From positions 6,332,001 to 6,396,000 of the forward strand of contig NC_088179.1 of the NCBI RefSeq assembly GCF_028769735.1: a DNA stretch of 64,000 nt, in the 5' to 3' direction. The notes under the pieces are model-generated. The model was not told the origin of the DNA. It made no database searches and saw nothing but the letters and a program-made list of their open reading frames with translations. Source of the DNA: Zonotrichia leucophrys gambelii (taxonomy: Eukaryota; Chordata; Aves; Passeriformes; Passerellidae). Shown in pieces: positions 1-13,882 of this stretch (within the stretch, counting starts at the first letter, position 1; each line of letters starts with the position of its first letter). Position numbers and translations under genes: made by a program.

Positions 1-3000
1 ACAGTTTTTCTCAACATGCAATTGAAAGAGAGGCATTAAATGCTGCAAGAATGAAGGGAAAACAAGTAAGAGATGGATGCAAAATGCACACATCCAAAGC
101 TACCTTGTTAATGAAAGCAATGAGAAAAGCCACCTGTTTGAGTACCTGAGCATGAGTACTACAGACACAGGCTCCAAATGTGTAATCCCTAGGCATGTAA
201 ATGCCCAGTTCAAATTCCCTTTGTCAGGTATCCTGGGAAAGGGGAGGTGCTTTGACCAGGGCTACCAGTCTGAACTGGAAGGGTGAAATCACCACCGAGC
301 CCTCAGAAGAGTTATAGAAATAACTGACACATGTGCTTCTGACAAATTACTGGGTAAAGCCAGGTTCTTCAGATCAAGTAAGTACCTCAATATCCTGGCC
401 CTGAATTAGCACCAGCTATATTACTGAGTCTACTTTAACAAAATTTCTCTCTGGTCTAGATTTTCTTGTGACAATGAGAACATGGCACATCTCCAAAGGC
501 AAGGTGCTCTTGGAAGTGGAGTTGCAAAAGCCACAAATCTAAAAATTATGTTTGGCTTTGAGGATGCCAGGCACAGGTAACTGTGCATCCCAGAAAAGAG
601 ACACATGCACTCACAGGAAAGGGTGATCCTTCTGCAAAAAACAAGGAAACCTTTTCTCCAATGCCATGAAGAGTTTCCACAGAGAAACAGCCCTGCTCAA
701 GAACGAGTGTAGCCCCAATAAACCTGTCAGACTACCACTGACAGCTGTAAAATGAGATGTTTCATAAGATCAGAGTGAATTTGCAGCAGGTCTGCTCCCA
801 CGGATCCAACAAATACTCATCAAGACACAGGAAAAACAGAACTGCTGAGTCCTAACAGGAGCAAAAACTGATTATTGCACACCATTTTACAGCTTTGAAC
901 CACAAAGTTCCCCCCTGAAGTGGGTGAATTGGGACTGCCAAAGGGAGGGATAAAGCAGCATGACACAGTAAGAATGCTTGGGGCTTTTTAATCATACACC
1001 ACAGAAAGTGCTGCCTGCAGCTGAGAGGCTGCAGTAGTTGCATTTGTGATTTCACTCCAAAACCCAGGACAGCTGGGCTGGTGTGCTGTCAAAATGGACT
1101 GAGGTGCCAAATGATAACAGATATTCCTGATGACTTTTCAAATTTGTGACAACAAAAGCTAAGGGTTTATATAAATGGCCATATTGACTGTCACATGCCT
1201 CACCTGTTGCTTTAAGGCTTAAATGAATGCAAACAGGAAACAAAATACTCACCTTGACTGCAATTAAATTACAATGCTGGCAGTTCAGGATTTTGTAACA
1301 AATTAACTACACAATACTTTTCATGTCTTTAAAATTACTGTGAAGAAAATAGTGACCCACATTTGTAAAATCAAGTAATACAGTGAAAATTGATTCACAT
1401 GCTACCAAAAAAAAAAGTAAAAGTGGCTTGACATTTTCCATTAACTTTGCCCAAGCTGATGTGATGCACTTGTTGAAGAAACAAAGGCAGTGGAAGCCCT
1501 AGAGTCAGTAACTCCTCCCAACACACCACCTGAAAACAACCACCTGTATGTGCATTCACACTGTGAGTCATTTAGAGGAATGAATTCCCCACTTCCCTGC
1601 GAAGGTGGGAGAAAGTTTTTAACCCCCACTTGAGTAAGACTGAAGAACTTGTCTCTCCAAGGCACCAGCCCCTCAAGAAGCCCTGTGTTACAAGTTTGTG
1701 TTAAGTGGAAGAATGGTAATGCCTGAGGTCTTCATGAGTTAATCCGGATTAAAAAACCACTATGACACATTTCATACCATCCTCGTGGTAGTCTAGGGAG
1801 AAGGTTCTGGGATTCCCACAGTCCTGTGGATTGTTTTGGTCATAGAAACAAACAAGGTGCTCCCTGTGAAAAGTTTCATCCCACAAATAAAGACAGGTGC
1901 AGGTCCCCTAACACCCAGAGCTGCTTCAGCTGCAGCATTTGCAGTTTAGGACAAAAAAAGCTGAGGCAGTGTTGGGAGTGGTGGTGCAATTTTTCACCCT
2001 TATTTAAAAATCTATCAAGAGCTCTCAAAGTCATCTTAAAGAATCACGAGAGTATGCTGTTAATGCTTGAATAATTTCAATTCTTCTAGCTGAGGCATTT
2101 ACTACCAAAAAAAAAGAGTATTTCCACAGAAAAATGAAGAATAGAATAGATTGCAAAAAATACAAGAACCATCCCATCAAAAGCTTAAAAGGAAAACATC
2201 TAATGCTACAGGTAACAGGATAGAAAAGTGTTCACAAAGATGCTATAGATTCTGCATTTCTACTGAACTATAGACTCCCTTCAGTTGTAAGGGACAGACC
2301 TAAATCATCAGGCAGGCAAGCTGAAACAGGACACTGATGTAAATCACACCAACCACAAACCTCCACTGTATGAAAAGAAATTCTTCTAAGAGGATTCCTC
2401 CCTGTTATTAATCAGAACACGTATGACTTGGAACTAGAAGCAAAACTCAATCCCCTGCTGTATCTAACATCTATACTGCAAGATTAAATAAGGCCAGGAA
2501 TCTGCTGCAAAGTTAAAATTCCCCATATGAATGCAAAGCTAAGGCATTGTGGTCTGTCTCCTCCATACCAAAAACTACAAAAGGACCTGAAAGCAAAATT
2601 GTACAGGCTTTGCTTGCCACAAAAGCATCAGAAGTGCCTTGTTTCATCTTGCTTTAAGTGGAGAAAGATACACTGTGGCTCTGACTATGAGATGAGAAAG
2701 AAACCAGCAGATTCCCAAATTGCCACCTCTGGAACAAACTGATGTTTCTCCCTGTCCTCTGAATCAGAGATTAAATGTGTCTACTCCTACTTCGAATCTG
2801 AAACACAGCCAGGGATCTCTCTCACTGCCTCAACCTCCAGCAGCTGAGGTTTAAGCCAAGCTATTCTGAGCTCCTGGGAAGGTGAGGCCAGGTAGTTTAA
2901 AATAAAGCATGCCAACAAAGCTGAACAGAATGTTGATCCAAAAGAGGAGACAAAAAAGGATGGATAAATAACTGATCTGAGCCTGAGCTCACTGATGTGA

Positions 3001-4477
3001 ATGCTACACTGCATCATAAGCCCTTGGGCTTTCAAATCCCCTGTGCAGAACAGGAGAGCACATCCATACCCATGTATTTCAATAATGCAGCAGACAGAGA
3101 GGGCACTTTGGCCAATATCACTCATGAACTTCAAGGAGAGGACTGTTAGAAGTCACTCCTTAACCAGAATTTATTAAATTCCATTCCCTGAATTCATTAA
3201 ATACATAGCCAGACAGTATCCTCACATACAGCACCACAAACATGTGCACCACAATACCCCACTGGCTGGACAGGCTCAGCTCCAGGCAGGCTCTCCATGG
3301 GCATCTCATTGAGACAGAAGGGCACGTGGCCAGGAGGCAGCCCCAGGCACTGGAGCAGGACACGGTGCAGCCCCTGCTCAACTCCCAGCAAGGGCCAGGG
3401 AGCTCAGGGCAGTCAGGTTCGATTCTGAGAGCTATTATGCAAGACCAATGCACTTCATCTATTTGCAAATTGACTGTCTGGCCTACTCAGTCAAGTACTC
3501 ATTAGAACAGTGGACAGAAGTGAAGGGGCTACTTGAAGTGTAGTGGTTTAGAATGGAATGACTTGGAATGAAAGGAAATAGTAAAAATCAACTAGTTCCA
3601 AGAGGTTTAGAAAGTGAAGGTACCCTCAAAGCATTACAGTTCTCCATGAACTGAAGAGGTATTTGCTACAAAAGGCAGTTTTTCAAATGAGCACCATCTT
3701 CTTACAAAGGTCTCAAGACTGTAGAAAACGTCTTTCTTTGGAAAACAATCTGGAAAGTCCCCTTGTAGTAGTGTATCTTTCTGATAAAAGGTCAAGTCCA
3801 TTTTGTGACACTCAGCAGAAACCTGTTTAAAACACATACATCTAATTAATGGAATATATTCTATGCAGCTCTGTAATAGGATCATGCAGTATCCCTTTCC
3901 AAGAGGTCAGTATGTTTATGGCACATGTGCCACTCCAGCTGTGATGGCCTAAGGACATCAGCAAATCAGCATTTACAGGAAGAGATTAGATCATAATATT
4001 TAAGTTAGAAAAAATCCCAGGCACAGAAATCAGAAGAGCCTTTGGGCTACCATTCTTCAGATCTAAAACAAATTAAAATAATCTAAGCTAAATCTAATCT
4101 AAGTTAAGAAAAACATTTCTGAACTTAACTAAACCTTTTAATCTGTTTCACATCTGACAGTACAGGTAGGTGGTACCTGTAAGGAAACAAAACCACGGTA
4201 GTGAAGAGTTATGGGGAAAATGTCAGAGCTACAGGCAATGTCAGGAACCAGGCAATTCACCTGAGGGAAGTGGCTGGGCTGGCAACATGGCTTGATAAAG
4301 CAATACAATTATCAAGTCCCTGGCTTTTAACATCAAATAATGCTGTAAATTCAATTGCCTAGATTCGCCTTTCCAAGGTTTTTGCATCTATCTTCTAGTC
4401 ATTATAGTGGCTTTTTGCTTTTGGGGCTTTTTTTTTAGAAGAACCAAGGGAGAAATTTATCATGAAGTAAAATGGAA

Positions 4478-4630
4478 TAGGCACCTAAGAGAAGCTGTGC
4501 AGTCTCCAGCCTTGGTAGCTTTCAAAATCCAACTGGAAAGGCCATGAGCAATGTGGTCTGATCCCAAAGCTGACCCAGTCTGACCAGGAGGCTGCAATGA
4601 GACTTGCTGAGTCCCATTCCATAAACGACC
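4478..4630 (+). mobile_element. CR1 LINE fragment (3' end)
   Basis: The sequence follows the order of the avian CR1 3' end as I know it: a segment on a warning-free match to the 'gaggctgtggagtctcc' region, then the 'ttcaaaa-ccaactgga-aaggcc' block, then the 'gagcaa-gtggtctga' block and the terminal 'cccattcca' segment. It is 5' truncated, as most CR1 copies are, and heavily diverged, so it is old and not mobile. It is inserted antisense to STAG1 in intron 3. The family call is from memory of the consensus, not a search. Confidence 0.75.
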
Positions 4631-6529
4631 ATATTGCTTTTCCTCTCTGAAACTCTCCCAGTCCTAATATACACTTTGCTGAGATTTTGGGGTGGAGGTC
4701 AAAAGGGAAAGAGAAAGTACAACCGAGCAAATTGTTCCAAATTTTGACAAACTACAGTTTTATAAAGGACACTGTATTTGTTTCATCCTCTACTTTCTTC
4801 CTCTGAGTTTTAAGACTGGATTTGGAGGTTTTTGACTCCTTTTAAGCACTAAGATAAAGCTTCAGAAACCCCCCTGATAACCTAAGGTCTTGCTCCTTAG
4901 CAGCAGCAGTCAGCTCACAGCCCATCACTTGGTGACTCAAGCAATGGCTGCTCCCTCTGCATGTTCATCACTTGACAATCACACCTAATGAGCCTGGAGT
5001 TGTTCTAAGCAAAATGAGCAATTCCTCCCCTGGAAACCTGATAGCAGGACCAGCAGAGTGCGTCAGCAAATGTTCCCATAGGAGCTACTAATAAAGCAAA
5101 GCAGAGGAATGAGAAATGCTTTTTGTAACACTCACCTTTCCCTTCCAGTGAGTATGTGCTCTCCCTGGCGTTGCTATAACTTGAAATTGTATATTGTGAC
5201 AACATTCTGGGTTAGCAATCAGATTGCACCAGCCTGCTTTTTTTATTAGAGTTACAAAACCCTATAGGTTTGCTAATTAAATATTCATAAGATAACTTTT
5301 CATTTTATCCTTTGCTTACAAGCTATGTAAACAGATAAACTGTTCTCTTTAAGCACTTCTTTAAGGCTTGCTCTGAAGAGGCTTCATGCTCATGAGCAAA
5401 TCCATTTGTCTGATGAAGAACACAGGAAAGTGTTTGAAAGCTTTCAAAAAGGAAGACAACGTGCCCAGAAAAGACCAGGATTTAAAATGTTGGCACCTTG
5501 AGTAAAGCCAGAGACTGTGATGCAAATTGAAAACCAACAGGAAAGAGGAATTTGCTCCAGCTTGGCCAGCATGCCTGAGAGTAACCCATGGATCTGTCCA
5601 TTCTTACATTCCCACCAACCCCATGGTTTGAGATAAACCTTAGGATCACAGCTCTCAGGGTTAAAAAAAAAAATATCACCCCCATCTACCAGTGCTATAT
5701 AGATATATGGCACATTCATGCCGTGAGTTTATTCACAGAACAACCCCAAGAGGTGAATCAAGCTCATTAACAACAAACACACAAGTTCCCACCAAGTCTT
5801 ACTCCACACTGGGTACTTCAAGTGACACAGCCAAGGGAACTACACTGATCATCTTCAAGAACCAAGATGAAGGAAAACATGACACACAGAACTTTCCCTT
5901 TATTTTCCAATGAATTGTCTATTTTATAAAATAGATGAAAATAAAAGAGAAAGCCTCCCTAATACCCCAGGTAATAGAGAACTGTTTCTGTATGTTCCTG
6001 CTGATAGGCCAGCAGAGACAAAGACAGCCATATCACCTCTGCACTATGCCAGGGGATGTGTTGAAGCTTCCAGTCTATAAATAGAATGCAGTGTGTCAGT
6101 CACATGACTTTGAAAGGTGTTAATAGATTTTCTCAGGAATCTAGGAAATATCAGGCTGTAATTCTTCCACTCACATGAAGGGATTATCAGTAATAAATGG
6201 ATGGCTCAAATGCCATTTGTCACTTAAAGTCCATCACAGCTTTCAAGAAGACAGTGGTTGTACTTATTGAGCCTATTCTCACATCTGGAAGAACGTGGTA
6301 CTGACAATAATAACAAAACTGTATTGCTCATGAAGGCAGCTAGCAAAAGAAAAATTAATAGTTATTATGACATCATTTTTATGTCCTTTTTTAAAGGCTT
6401 CAAACATTGTTTGCACATCAATTTGATAAATATTTCATACTACAAGTCTTCATGAAGTCTGACATAGGACTCATTAAAAGCCTATTTATGTGACCACAAG
6501 ATGATCAGATGAAAAAGAGTCTACAGTCA

Positions 6530-6751
<222 letters not shown>

Positions 6752-8712
6752 CTAGTAGTTTGTAACTGACCAATTAAATACTTAGTCCTGAGCCAGAAAA
6801 CAAATAAACAACAACAAAAGTCAGCATTAAAAGGCTTTCCCCATTTATTCTGCAAACCAAGGAAATGAGTATTGTTAGCCCTGGCAAAAGAACTTCCCTT
6901 TTCATCAGCTGCAATGTCATTTTATTGACTGGAATTCTTTAAATTAATTTTATTTGAAAACACGTTACACTTCAAAACTGGCTATATTAACCAGCACATG
7001 CTCAATTCATCAATCCCACAATGTATTCACTTCCTTTTACTCTTTGTAGCTGCTTCTGAGCTGTTCTCAAGGCCCCAAGAGCAATGTGGAGTCCAACCCA
7101 GCTGTGTCATCATCAGCACAGTTACACAAGGTCCCACACAGCTCTCAGTGACACCCCAAGACAAGGGGCTTGGGCAGCTATTCATAAAGAGGATTCATTC
7201 TGCCCCAAACCCAAAAACTCCCTTTGATCTGAAGACATTGATAATTTTTGCAATTAGACAAATATTTTCATTTGTATAATGGAAAAGCTTTGACATTGCT
7301 CAACTCCTGTTAGCTGAAAAGCTCAAACAATAATTTGTCATTCGTTGCCATTTCAGATTTAAGAGAATGATAAAAAAAAACTCCCCTAATTTTCACCACC
7401 CATCCAAGCCAGAGGCACAGGTACCTCTGTGCCTTCTAAACTCACATGGCTGCCTGAAGAAACTCAGATTGTAATTGATCTTTTGAGGCATCAGACCTTG
7501 CCCAAGAGCAGCTCACATGCAAAACCATACCTGGGCTTTATTTTCACTGTGCAAGACCACCAGTGCACCAGATCTCTATAAATTTTCATTTACAACTAAA
7601 AATGTCCTAGATTACTCAAGGATGGGTCAAGGGTAGTTATCATCATAGACTTCTTTAAATCCAAAATCATTTCCTTGAACTGAAAGGAGTTCAGTTGCTG
7701 TGTTACTTGTGCAAAGGAAGGTGAAAACCAGACCTATTCCATATTTTACAGAGCCTCAAACATCAACAGCAGCATCAGTGATCTGCTCTGGAGAAACCGA
7801 GAAGCTCCAGCAAGCAAAGCTCTACACAGATCTTCCACCTTGTCTCAGGGTTATTTTGTATTTTGCTTTATAGACCAGGAATACTTTACAAATTTGTTGT
7901 ATCACCAAGAAAGCAATTTAATAATGCAGAAAGATATTATTGTATCAGAACTGGGAATGCTCTCATACGCCTCTTTACTGAAATTAATGTATTGTCTAGG
8001 TCTGCTCTCACTCAAATAATTCTGTAGAACTATGATGAGTTTCTAATATTAAGACATTGTTTTCCAACCTTTTCCTATTTGCAAGCACAAAACTACCAAG
8101 GGGTCCACAGAATCTTTCACAAAAGCCAGAATGCAGAAGAACATCTATGACTGTCTTTTACTGAAAGTAACTTCAGTGGATTATCTCTAGATACTCTATA
8201 CACCCCAGAAAATCAGGCACCCTAGATGAAAAACCACTATTCCAAGTGCATTTGAGTTCACAAATTACATGCTTGTAATGCAGTACCTCTACAAAATATT
8301 GAAAATGCAGCTTTGTTGTGATACAATTAAAAAGTAGCTTTTGCACTTCATAAAACATGAAACTTGAAAAACTTAGCATCAAGCTATGTATTTGGAAAAA
8401 CACACAAAAATGTAAAAAGTCTAAAACCAAATAAAAGATACCCCAAAGAGAGTTCAAAATTGCTTGGTAGATTAGGGCCACAGCAGAGGAAAGCAATGCA
8501 GTAAATACAGATGAAAACCTGCTTATGTAGATGGATGTACCCAGCCTTTACTCAAATACCTCATCACACTGCAAGTCACTGACAAAAATGCACACTGGCT
8601 CACAATGGCAATTTTAATAGATTTTGAATACAGAAGTAAGGAACCCCATAAAAATATTTGCTCCCTTCTGTTTCTACAGAGAAATTAAAACCATTCTCTA
8701 TTGCTCTCTCTT

Positions 8713-8733
8713 AAAAAAAAAAAAAAAAAAAAA
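8713..8733 (+). repeat. Poly(A) run, 21 bases
   Basis: An uninterrupted run of A residues is followed by CC and another A-rich stretch. No retroposed gene sequence is recognisable upstream of it, so I call it only a mononucleotide repeat, possibly the tail of an unrecognised retroelement. Confidence 0.9.
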
Positions 8734-11700
8734 CCAAAAAAACAAACCCAAGGCTTTTCTCTCTGGTTTGCTCAGATCCTTACTGGAAAAGTTCCAGGCA
8801 TGGTGTGTCTATCTAAACAATACCCCCATTCCTGGGGAAACACTGAGCTTTGCTAGCTTATAAACCTGCACCCCTAGGATCATCAGGATAAAGATTTCTC
8901 TCTATTAAAAACAGATTCAGCAATCCTCCTAGGCAAACACCTCAAACATTGCCCTTGAAACACCAGAGCTATATAAATAAATGAAACTCTGCTACCACTT
9001 CACATGCATCTACTCCACAGAGAACTCGAATTTCTGCCGATTTACAGCCTCAGTCCAGCCTAGCAAAACCTCCAGATAAATCTGCCTATTTAGCTCTGGA
9101 AATTTCAAATCTTTCCCAACACTGCATATGGAAGGAACAGTTAAGTTATTAACCATCTTCTAATCTTTGCCTTAAATAGATTGTTGCCTTAAACCTGATT
9201 CTCTTAATATTCTTCTAGTAAAACTTCTCTGATTTGCTGGAAGCCTCTTTGGCCATTTCCCTTTTTGGGAAAAGCTCAGTAAATTAGTACTGAGGGTGAG
9301 ATTCATCTAATCTAAATTAGAGATATATGCAATGCAAAATACCTTAATGTATAAGATACCCCCCACTAAGATCAGTGTCCAAAACTGGTCAGACAGTTGA
9401 AGTCTTCTAAATTTTGCTTTCTCTCCATTGATGATAAAGTGATCAAGACAAGCAGCTTGAATATAAATGTTTCAAAATTAACAAAGCAACTCTCACCCTA
9501 ACAACATGGGAGGAAGAAAGGAAACTTTTTTCCAGCAAGAATGTATGTAAGGAGCAAGGGGAAACCATCAAAAACTAGGTTCCCTTCAATCCTCACATTA
9601 TTTGGAGTAGGGAGACACGATCCAGGACAACCTCCAGTCTTTAGCTGGTTTCATAATAAAATAAACATCATTTCAAGCAGCAAGGAATTCTGTTTGAATC
9701 ATCCAACCCCTGCACACAAAGGTCCTTGCAGGGTGGCAGTGAGCCCTTTCAGTCTGGGAGGCAGCGCCTCTTGCCTCTGTCCCAGCCTTGCAGCTGCTCT
9801 GGGTACACACACGTGCCCCTTTCCCTCTTATTTCTGCACTCAGAGCAGCAGCACAGCATCTCCCAACTGCTGCAGTCCTGGCACTTTGGAACACTCTGAG
9901 AGAAGCAGCTGGCCAGCATCCATCTCCCTCATTCCCTACACATGGCACAGAACTGCTAAGAAGTCATTTATCTGGTGGCAATTATCCACATCTTAATAGA
10001 GCAGAATTATCCTATCCCCATTCCACGTGTGTGTGACACCTGAGGGGAAACTTGGGCTTAGTCATAATTGATCCTTCCTGAAGCTGGTGTGAGGGAAGAT
10101 AACCTGGGCCTAAGGAAAGCTGCCTCATCTAAGGAGAGGCAGGAGTGCCTACAGCGAAACCTTTCCTCTCCTAAGACTGCTTTGAAATGACAGAGACCTG
10201 AGAGAATTTGACAGAGGTGGGGGGACCTACAAGAGCGGAGCAAAGGAGACAAGTGACACCCCCTTTTCAGGGCTCAGGTATATATATAAATATATACTCT
10301 GCTGTGCTTTCTGGTTTCTCTGGTAACTAAAGCATCCTAGAAAAGGGGCAGCAACTCCAGATCCCTTCTAAAAACTCCAGATATTATTCCAGAGCTATAA
10401 TTACTAACCCTTGAAGCTATCCATGTTAATGAAGAATTACCAGATTACTGGACAGCCCTTTCCATTAACACAGTAAATTTCACATCTCTGTAACACAAAC
10501 TAAAATGAATTTACCTTTCTTCTACTATTCCACAAAGTCCTAGCTATAGCATTTATATCCCATGCCCCTTTAAAAGCATACCACAGCAAAAACCTGTGTT
10601 TATGTATCAGGTTTTGTAAAAAAAAGGAACCAAAACACTTCTATAAGCTTTTATAGCTGTTGCTGAGGGGCTCAACATTCTGGCAGAGATAAATCCAGTA
10701 ATTGCTATCACCAGATTCAGCCTTGTGAAAAAAAGCATTCATGAAGAAAAGTGGCTAAATGCACAGGCTCATGAATCATGGATGAATCAGTTCTCATGGC
10801 TGATCTTCAAAAATCTAAGGAGCAAACATGAGTCATGCCATTGAGAGAAGATTCATACCTGTCCATCACACAGATCGAATACACCAGATGCTTTCTCCAA
10901 ACATCTGAAACACCAATAAGTGAAATCCTTGTCTTCACTGTGTTCTAATGCTACTTCTATGAATCTAGAAAGGTTAAAGATTCTCCTTTCATGTTCCCTC
11001 AACAAAGAAGAATTTGGGAGGGAATATATGATATGGTCCTAAGCAACGTATATTAACATATCAAATTGGCTTTTGGATTGTTTGTTTAAAGAGGGTAGCC
11101 AAAAAGATTACAAAACATTACAAAAAAGAAGAAAAAAACCAGCACAGGAATGGGAGATAATAATAATCCTTCAAATAATTCATTTAAGAGCTAGAAAGGA
11201 AACCTTGATGTTCTGTGTGCAACTGGACTGTGTCTTCCCAAATCTGTAAATGTGTGAAGCTAATACCCCCTAGCCCAAAAATTGTTTCAGGCTTCCCCAC
11301 CCTGAGACAGCACTCTTCCTGATGGAAGCCTGACTGAGACCTTCTGAATTAGAATTTATCACTTTATTTGATACTTCATGCATACTAGCCAATGTTCTGA
11401 GCCCTCAAGAGAGTCCCGAAACCTCTATATGCAAATCATGCTGAGTTCTTTGAAAATGAAAGATCTCCTCTTGCTCATAAGCAATTAAACTACATGTATT
11501 GTTGAGGATGACATTTCACCAACACTTCATAGAGTAGCATTAAATTATTCCCAACTTTACCAGAAAAAAACAACATTAATGTTTTCTTACGCTCTTTGAT
11601 TTGCTTAAAATCAGTGGCTCTGACTAAAGAATATTTATAGAATATTTAACATCCCTCAGGTTTTTCAGCAGGTGTGTCAAGTTACCAAATCCATTAACAT

Positions 11701-12280
11701 ACACTTTTTAACCTTAAACTCTGTGATATTCCATTCACTTTTTAACTCCACCTGGATTCTTTAAGTGGGAATGCAATTTCCACCACCACAGACTTTCCTA
11801 ACTTTTTGTTCTTGGAATATTTCACAAACATTCCCTCACTTCTTGAATGTGGCAAATCCAGGAAATATGAACCAAGAAAATGTTCTTCCACAACTAATCC
11901 CTAAGCTAACAGGAACCCCCTCAGGCTGACACTCCCCCTCAGTGCTGCCCATCAAGGTCATCCCCAGCTTTAGCCTGTACTCATCCACAACTAAATTGTT
12001 TTAAAGAGGTTCTAAAAATACAAGCAAAAACTGTAATGCAAAGCACACTATTATTAAGGTCAGACAAATTTCTTTTCAATTGTCCAACCATCCAGTTTCT
12101 TAAATAACAGGACTTGAAGTCTTAGCTTGGAATGCCACTCATCCCTGATAAACTAAAGTTCCTTCACACCCTGAGGTAAAAAAAAAATTAGAAAGCACTT
12201 CAAGCAAAAAAAACTTAACACTAGATAGTTACCAAATGTACCTGGTGCAGGTGCTTGGCACTGGCAGCAGGGTGGTGACA

Positions 12281-12622
12281 GAGAGAGCCCTGTGAGGGGA
12301 TGGTGGGGAGCAGCAGCCCTGTGAGGGGATGGGGCAGGGGGCAGCAGCCCTGTGAGGGGATTGGGATGGGAGGTGGCAGCCCTGTGAGGGGATGGAGGGG
12401 GGCAGCAGCTCTGTGAGGGGATGGCGGGGGGCAACAGCCCTGTGAGGGGATGGCGGGGGGCAACAGCCCTGTGAGGGGATGGGACTGGGGGGCAGCAGCC
12501 CTGTGAGGGGATGGCAAGGGGCAGCAGCCCTGTGAGGGGATGGAACCGGGGGGCAGCAGCCCTGTGAGGGGATGGGATGGGGGGGGGCAGCAACTCTGTT
12601 GAGGGGATGGCGGGAGAAGAGG
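12281..12622. repeat. GC-rich minisatellite (about 11 units of 26-35 bp)
   Basis: The core 'CAGCAGCCCTGTGAGGGGAT' followed by a variable G-run tail (GG, GGCA, GACT, GGAT and so on) repeats about eleven times. Unit length varies from about 26 to 35 bp, mostly because the G tract after the GGAT core differs between copies. The first and last units are the most diverged. The plus strand has many runs of four to eight G, giving strong G-quadruplex potential. Sharp GC contrast with the flanking AT-rich intron and the length variation suggest a polymorphic tandem repeat. All three minus-strand frames are open across it and give Pro/His/Leu-rich repeats; that is a by-product of the repeat and not a gene. 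Confidence 0.95.
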
Positions 12623-13141
12623 TCCCTTGAGGGGAACCCGTGCTGGAGTGGGCTGGGCACCCTGACCGGGGCATGACGGGATGGGGTGGGATGAAAGATT
12701 GAAGGTGAGCTTGGGCAGGGGTAAAAGGAACATCTGGTAGGTTTTGCCTTTGTTTCTCACCCTCATCCAAACCCTTTTTAATTAGCAATAAATTAATTTT
12801 CTCCAAGCCAAGCCCATTTGGTCTGTTTTGATTTCCCTGTCATTACCTCACCCCATAAGCTTCCTCACTTTGTGTGCTCTCCTGCCCTGTGAAGAGAGGA
12901 GCAAGTTCCAGTCTCTAAAATTCCTTCTTAACTCTATTGGATTTCCTCTTCAGCTCCTCCTATTATAGACTTTGCCCTCTGTTCTTCCAGTAGCTCACTT
13001 TATCCAAGCACAGCCATGTTCACATGTGCATTAACCATTCCTATTTCCCAGCAGGACCAAAACATGTTCGTGACACTTGCTATCATCAACTGCAGCAGGC
13101 AAAGGCTTTTTGCACAATAAATTCAGCTCGTTGTAAGAAAA

Positions 13142-13201
13142 TACACAACTGGAATGTACAACATGGTGTGAGGAAGTACACAACTGGAATATACAACATG
13201 G
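13142..13201. repeat. Direct duplication, 25 bp copies at 35-bp period
   Basis: The block TACACAACTGGAAT.TACAACATGG occurs at 13,142-13,166 and again at 13,177-13,201 with one base changed (G to A). The repeat is short and recent-looking. It lies about 310 bp inside intron 2 from STAG1 exon 2. No function is evident. Confidence 0.85.
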
Positions 13202-13512
13202 ACTGTTGTGACCAAAACCAATACATGCTGCTGAAAGCTCACAACATTCAGAAGCATAAAAGTAGCAAAGATCTTGTTTTGCTTTGCACAGCAAAGTTAA
13301 GTCTCCATACATAGAAAGAAATATTTTTTAGATTAAGTGTTTTGCAGTTTTTTTACACAGTTTTTCAGCACATGAAAACACAGGAGGCCTGGAACAGCCA
13401 CACTAACATGCACTTATTCCAAGCTTGTGTTTTATCCTCACAATCACCTCTCTGTTTACTTCAACCTATTTAAAAGCCAAGATTTCAAATGTAGAGAGAA
13501 GTGCATACTCAC

Positions 13513-13541
13513 TGTAGTACTGGCAAATCTGAAGTAATCAT
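13513..13541 (-). CDS. STAG1: STAG1 first coding exon (exon 2, coding part)
   Basis: On the minus strand the ATG at 13,541-13,539 opens a frame encoding MITSDLPVL plus CA, the first two bases of a glutamine codon that the G of exon 3 completes. This matches the start of STAG1 (human begins MITSELPVLQ as I remember it; Asp replaces Glu here). The donor CTACA/GTGAGTATG is strong and the phase joins exactly to the exon at 6,605-6,707. The exon begins upstream in the 5' UTR at 13,647 after a good acceptor (long T/C tract ending CTTACAG). No other ATG in the UTR part is in frame with this product. Together the two exons in the window supply the first 44 codons of STAG1. Confidence 0.95.
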
Positions 13542-13647
13542 TTTTGCAGCACTCTTGGAAGTAAGAGCTACATAGAACTTCTTCTTAAAGTAATTATAAG
13601 ACAACTACTTGGAAACCTCTTTCATGAAAAGAATGTCAAAGTCCAGT
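13542..13647 (-). other. STAG1: STAG1 exon 2, 5' UTR part
   Basis: This is the segment between the acceptor (TTTTTTTTCTCTCTCTTACAG, on the minus strand) and the STAG1 start codon. It is about 106 bases. It contains one upstream ATG (in 'TTCATGAAAGAG') whose frame soon hits a stop, so there is a short upstream open frame that may lower initiation. This is inferred from sequence only. Confidence 0.8.
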
Positions 13648-13835
13648 CTGTAAGAGAGAGAAAAAAAATTTTAGATGTGACTCCAAAATAGTAATACATT
13701 GAATAAACATGCTGTCAACAAAAAAGGTCAAATTTGAAGTAGCATCACTATTAAACCACAGTAACTTTAAAATGGAAGACCCCAAAATAGCTTAATCATA
13801 TTCTTGCATTCAGTTTTATATTTCTGTTTAGGTAA

Positions 13836-13882
13836 CTAAAAATAAAATAAATAAAAATTAAATAAAAATTTAAAAATAAATG
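13836..13882. repeat. AT-rich simple sequence (AAATA-like)
   Basis: A/T-only or nearly A/T-only sequence made of irregular AAATA and AAAAT units. It is low-complexity intronic sequence. Confidence 0.85.

Noticed and set aside
3400..3440. GGTTCGATTC, a tRNA B-box-like string
   Set aside because: The surrounding bases do not form acceptor, D or anticodon stems and there is no matching A box at the right spacing, so it is not a tRNA gene.
12153..12806. Three overlapping minus-strand frames of 143-217 residues rich in Pro, His and Leu
   Set aside because: They are the minisatellite read in all three frames; unit lengths that are not multiples of three make the peptide repeats shift between frames.
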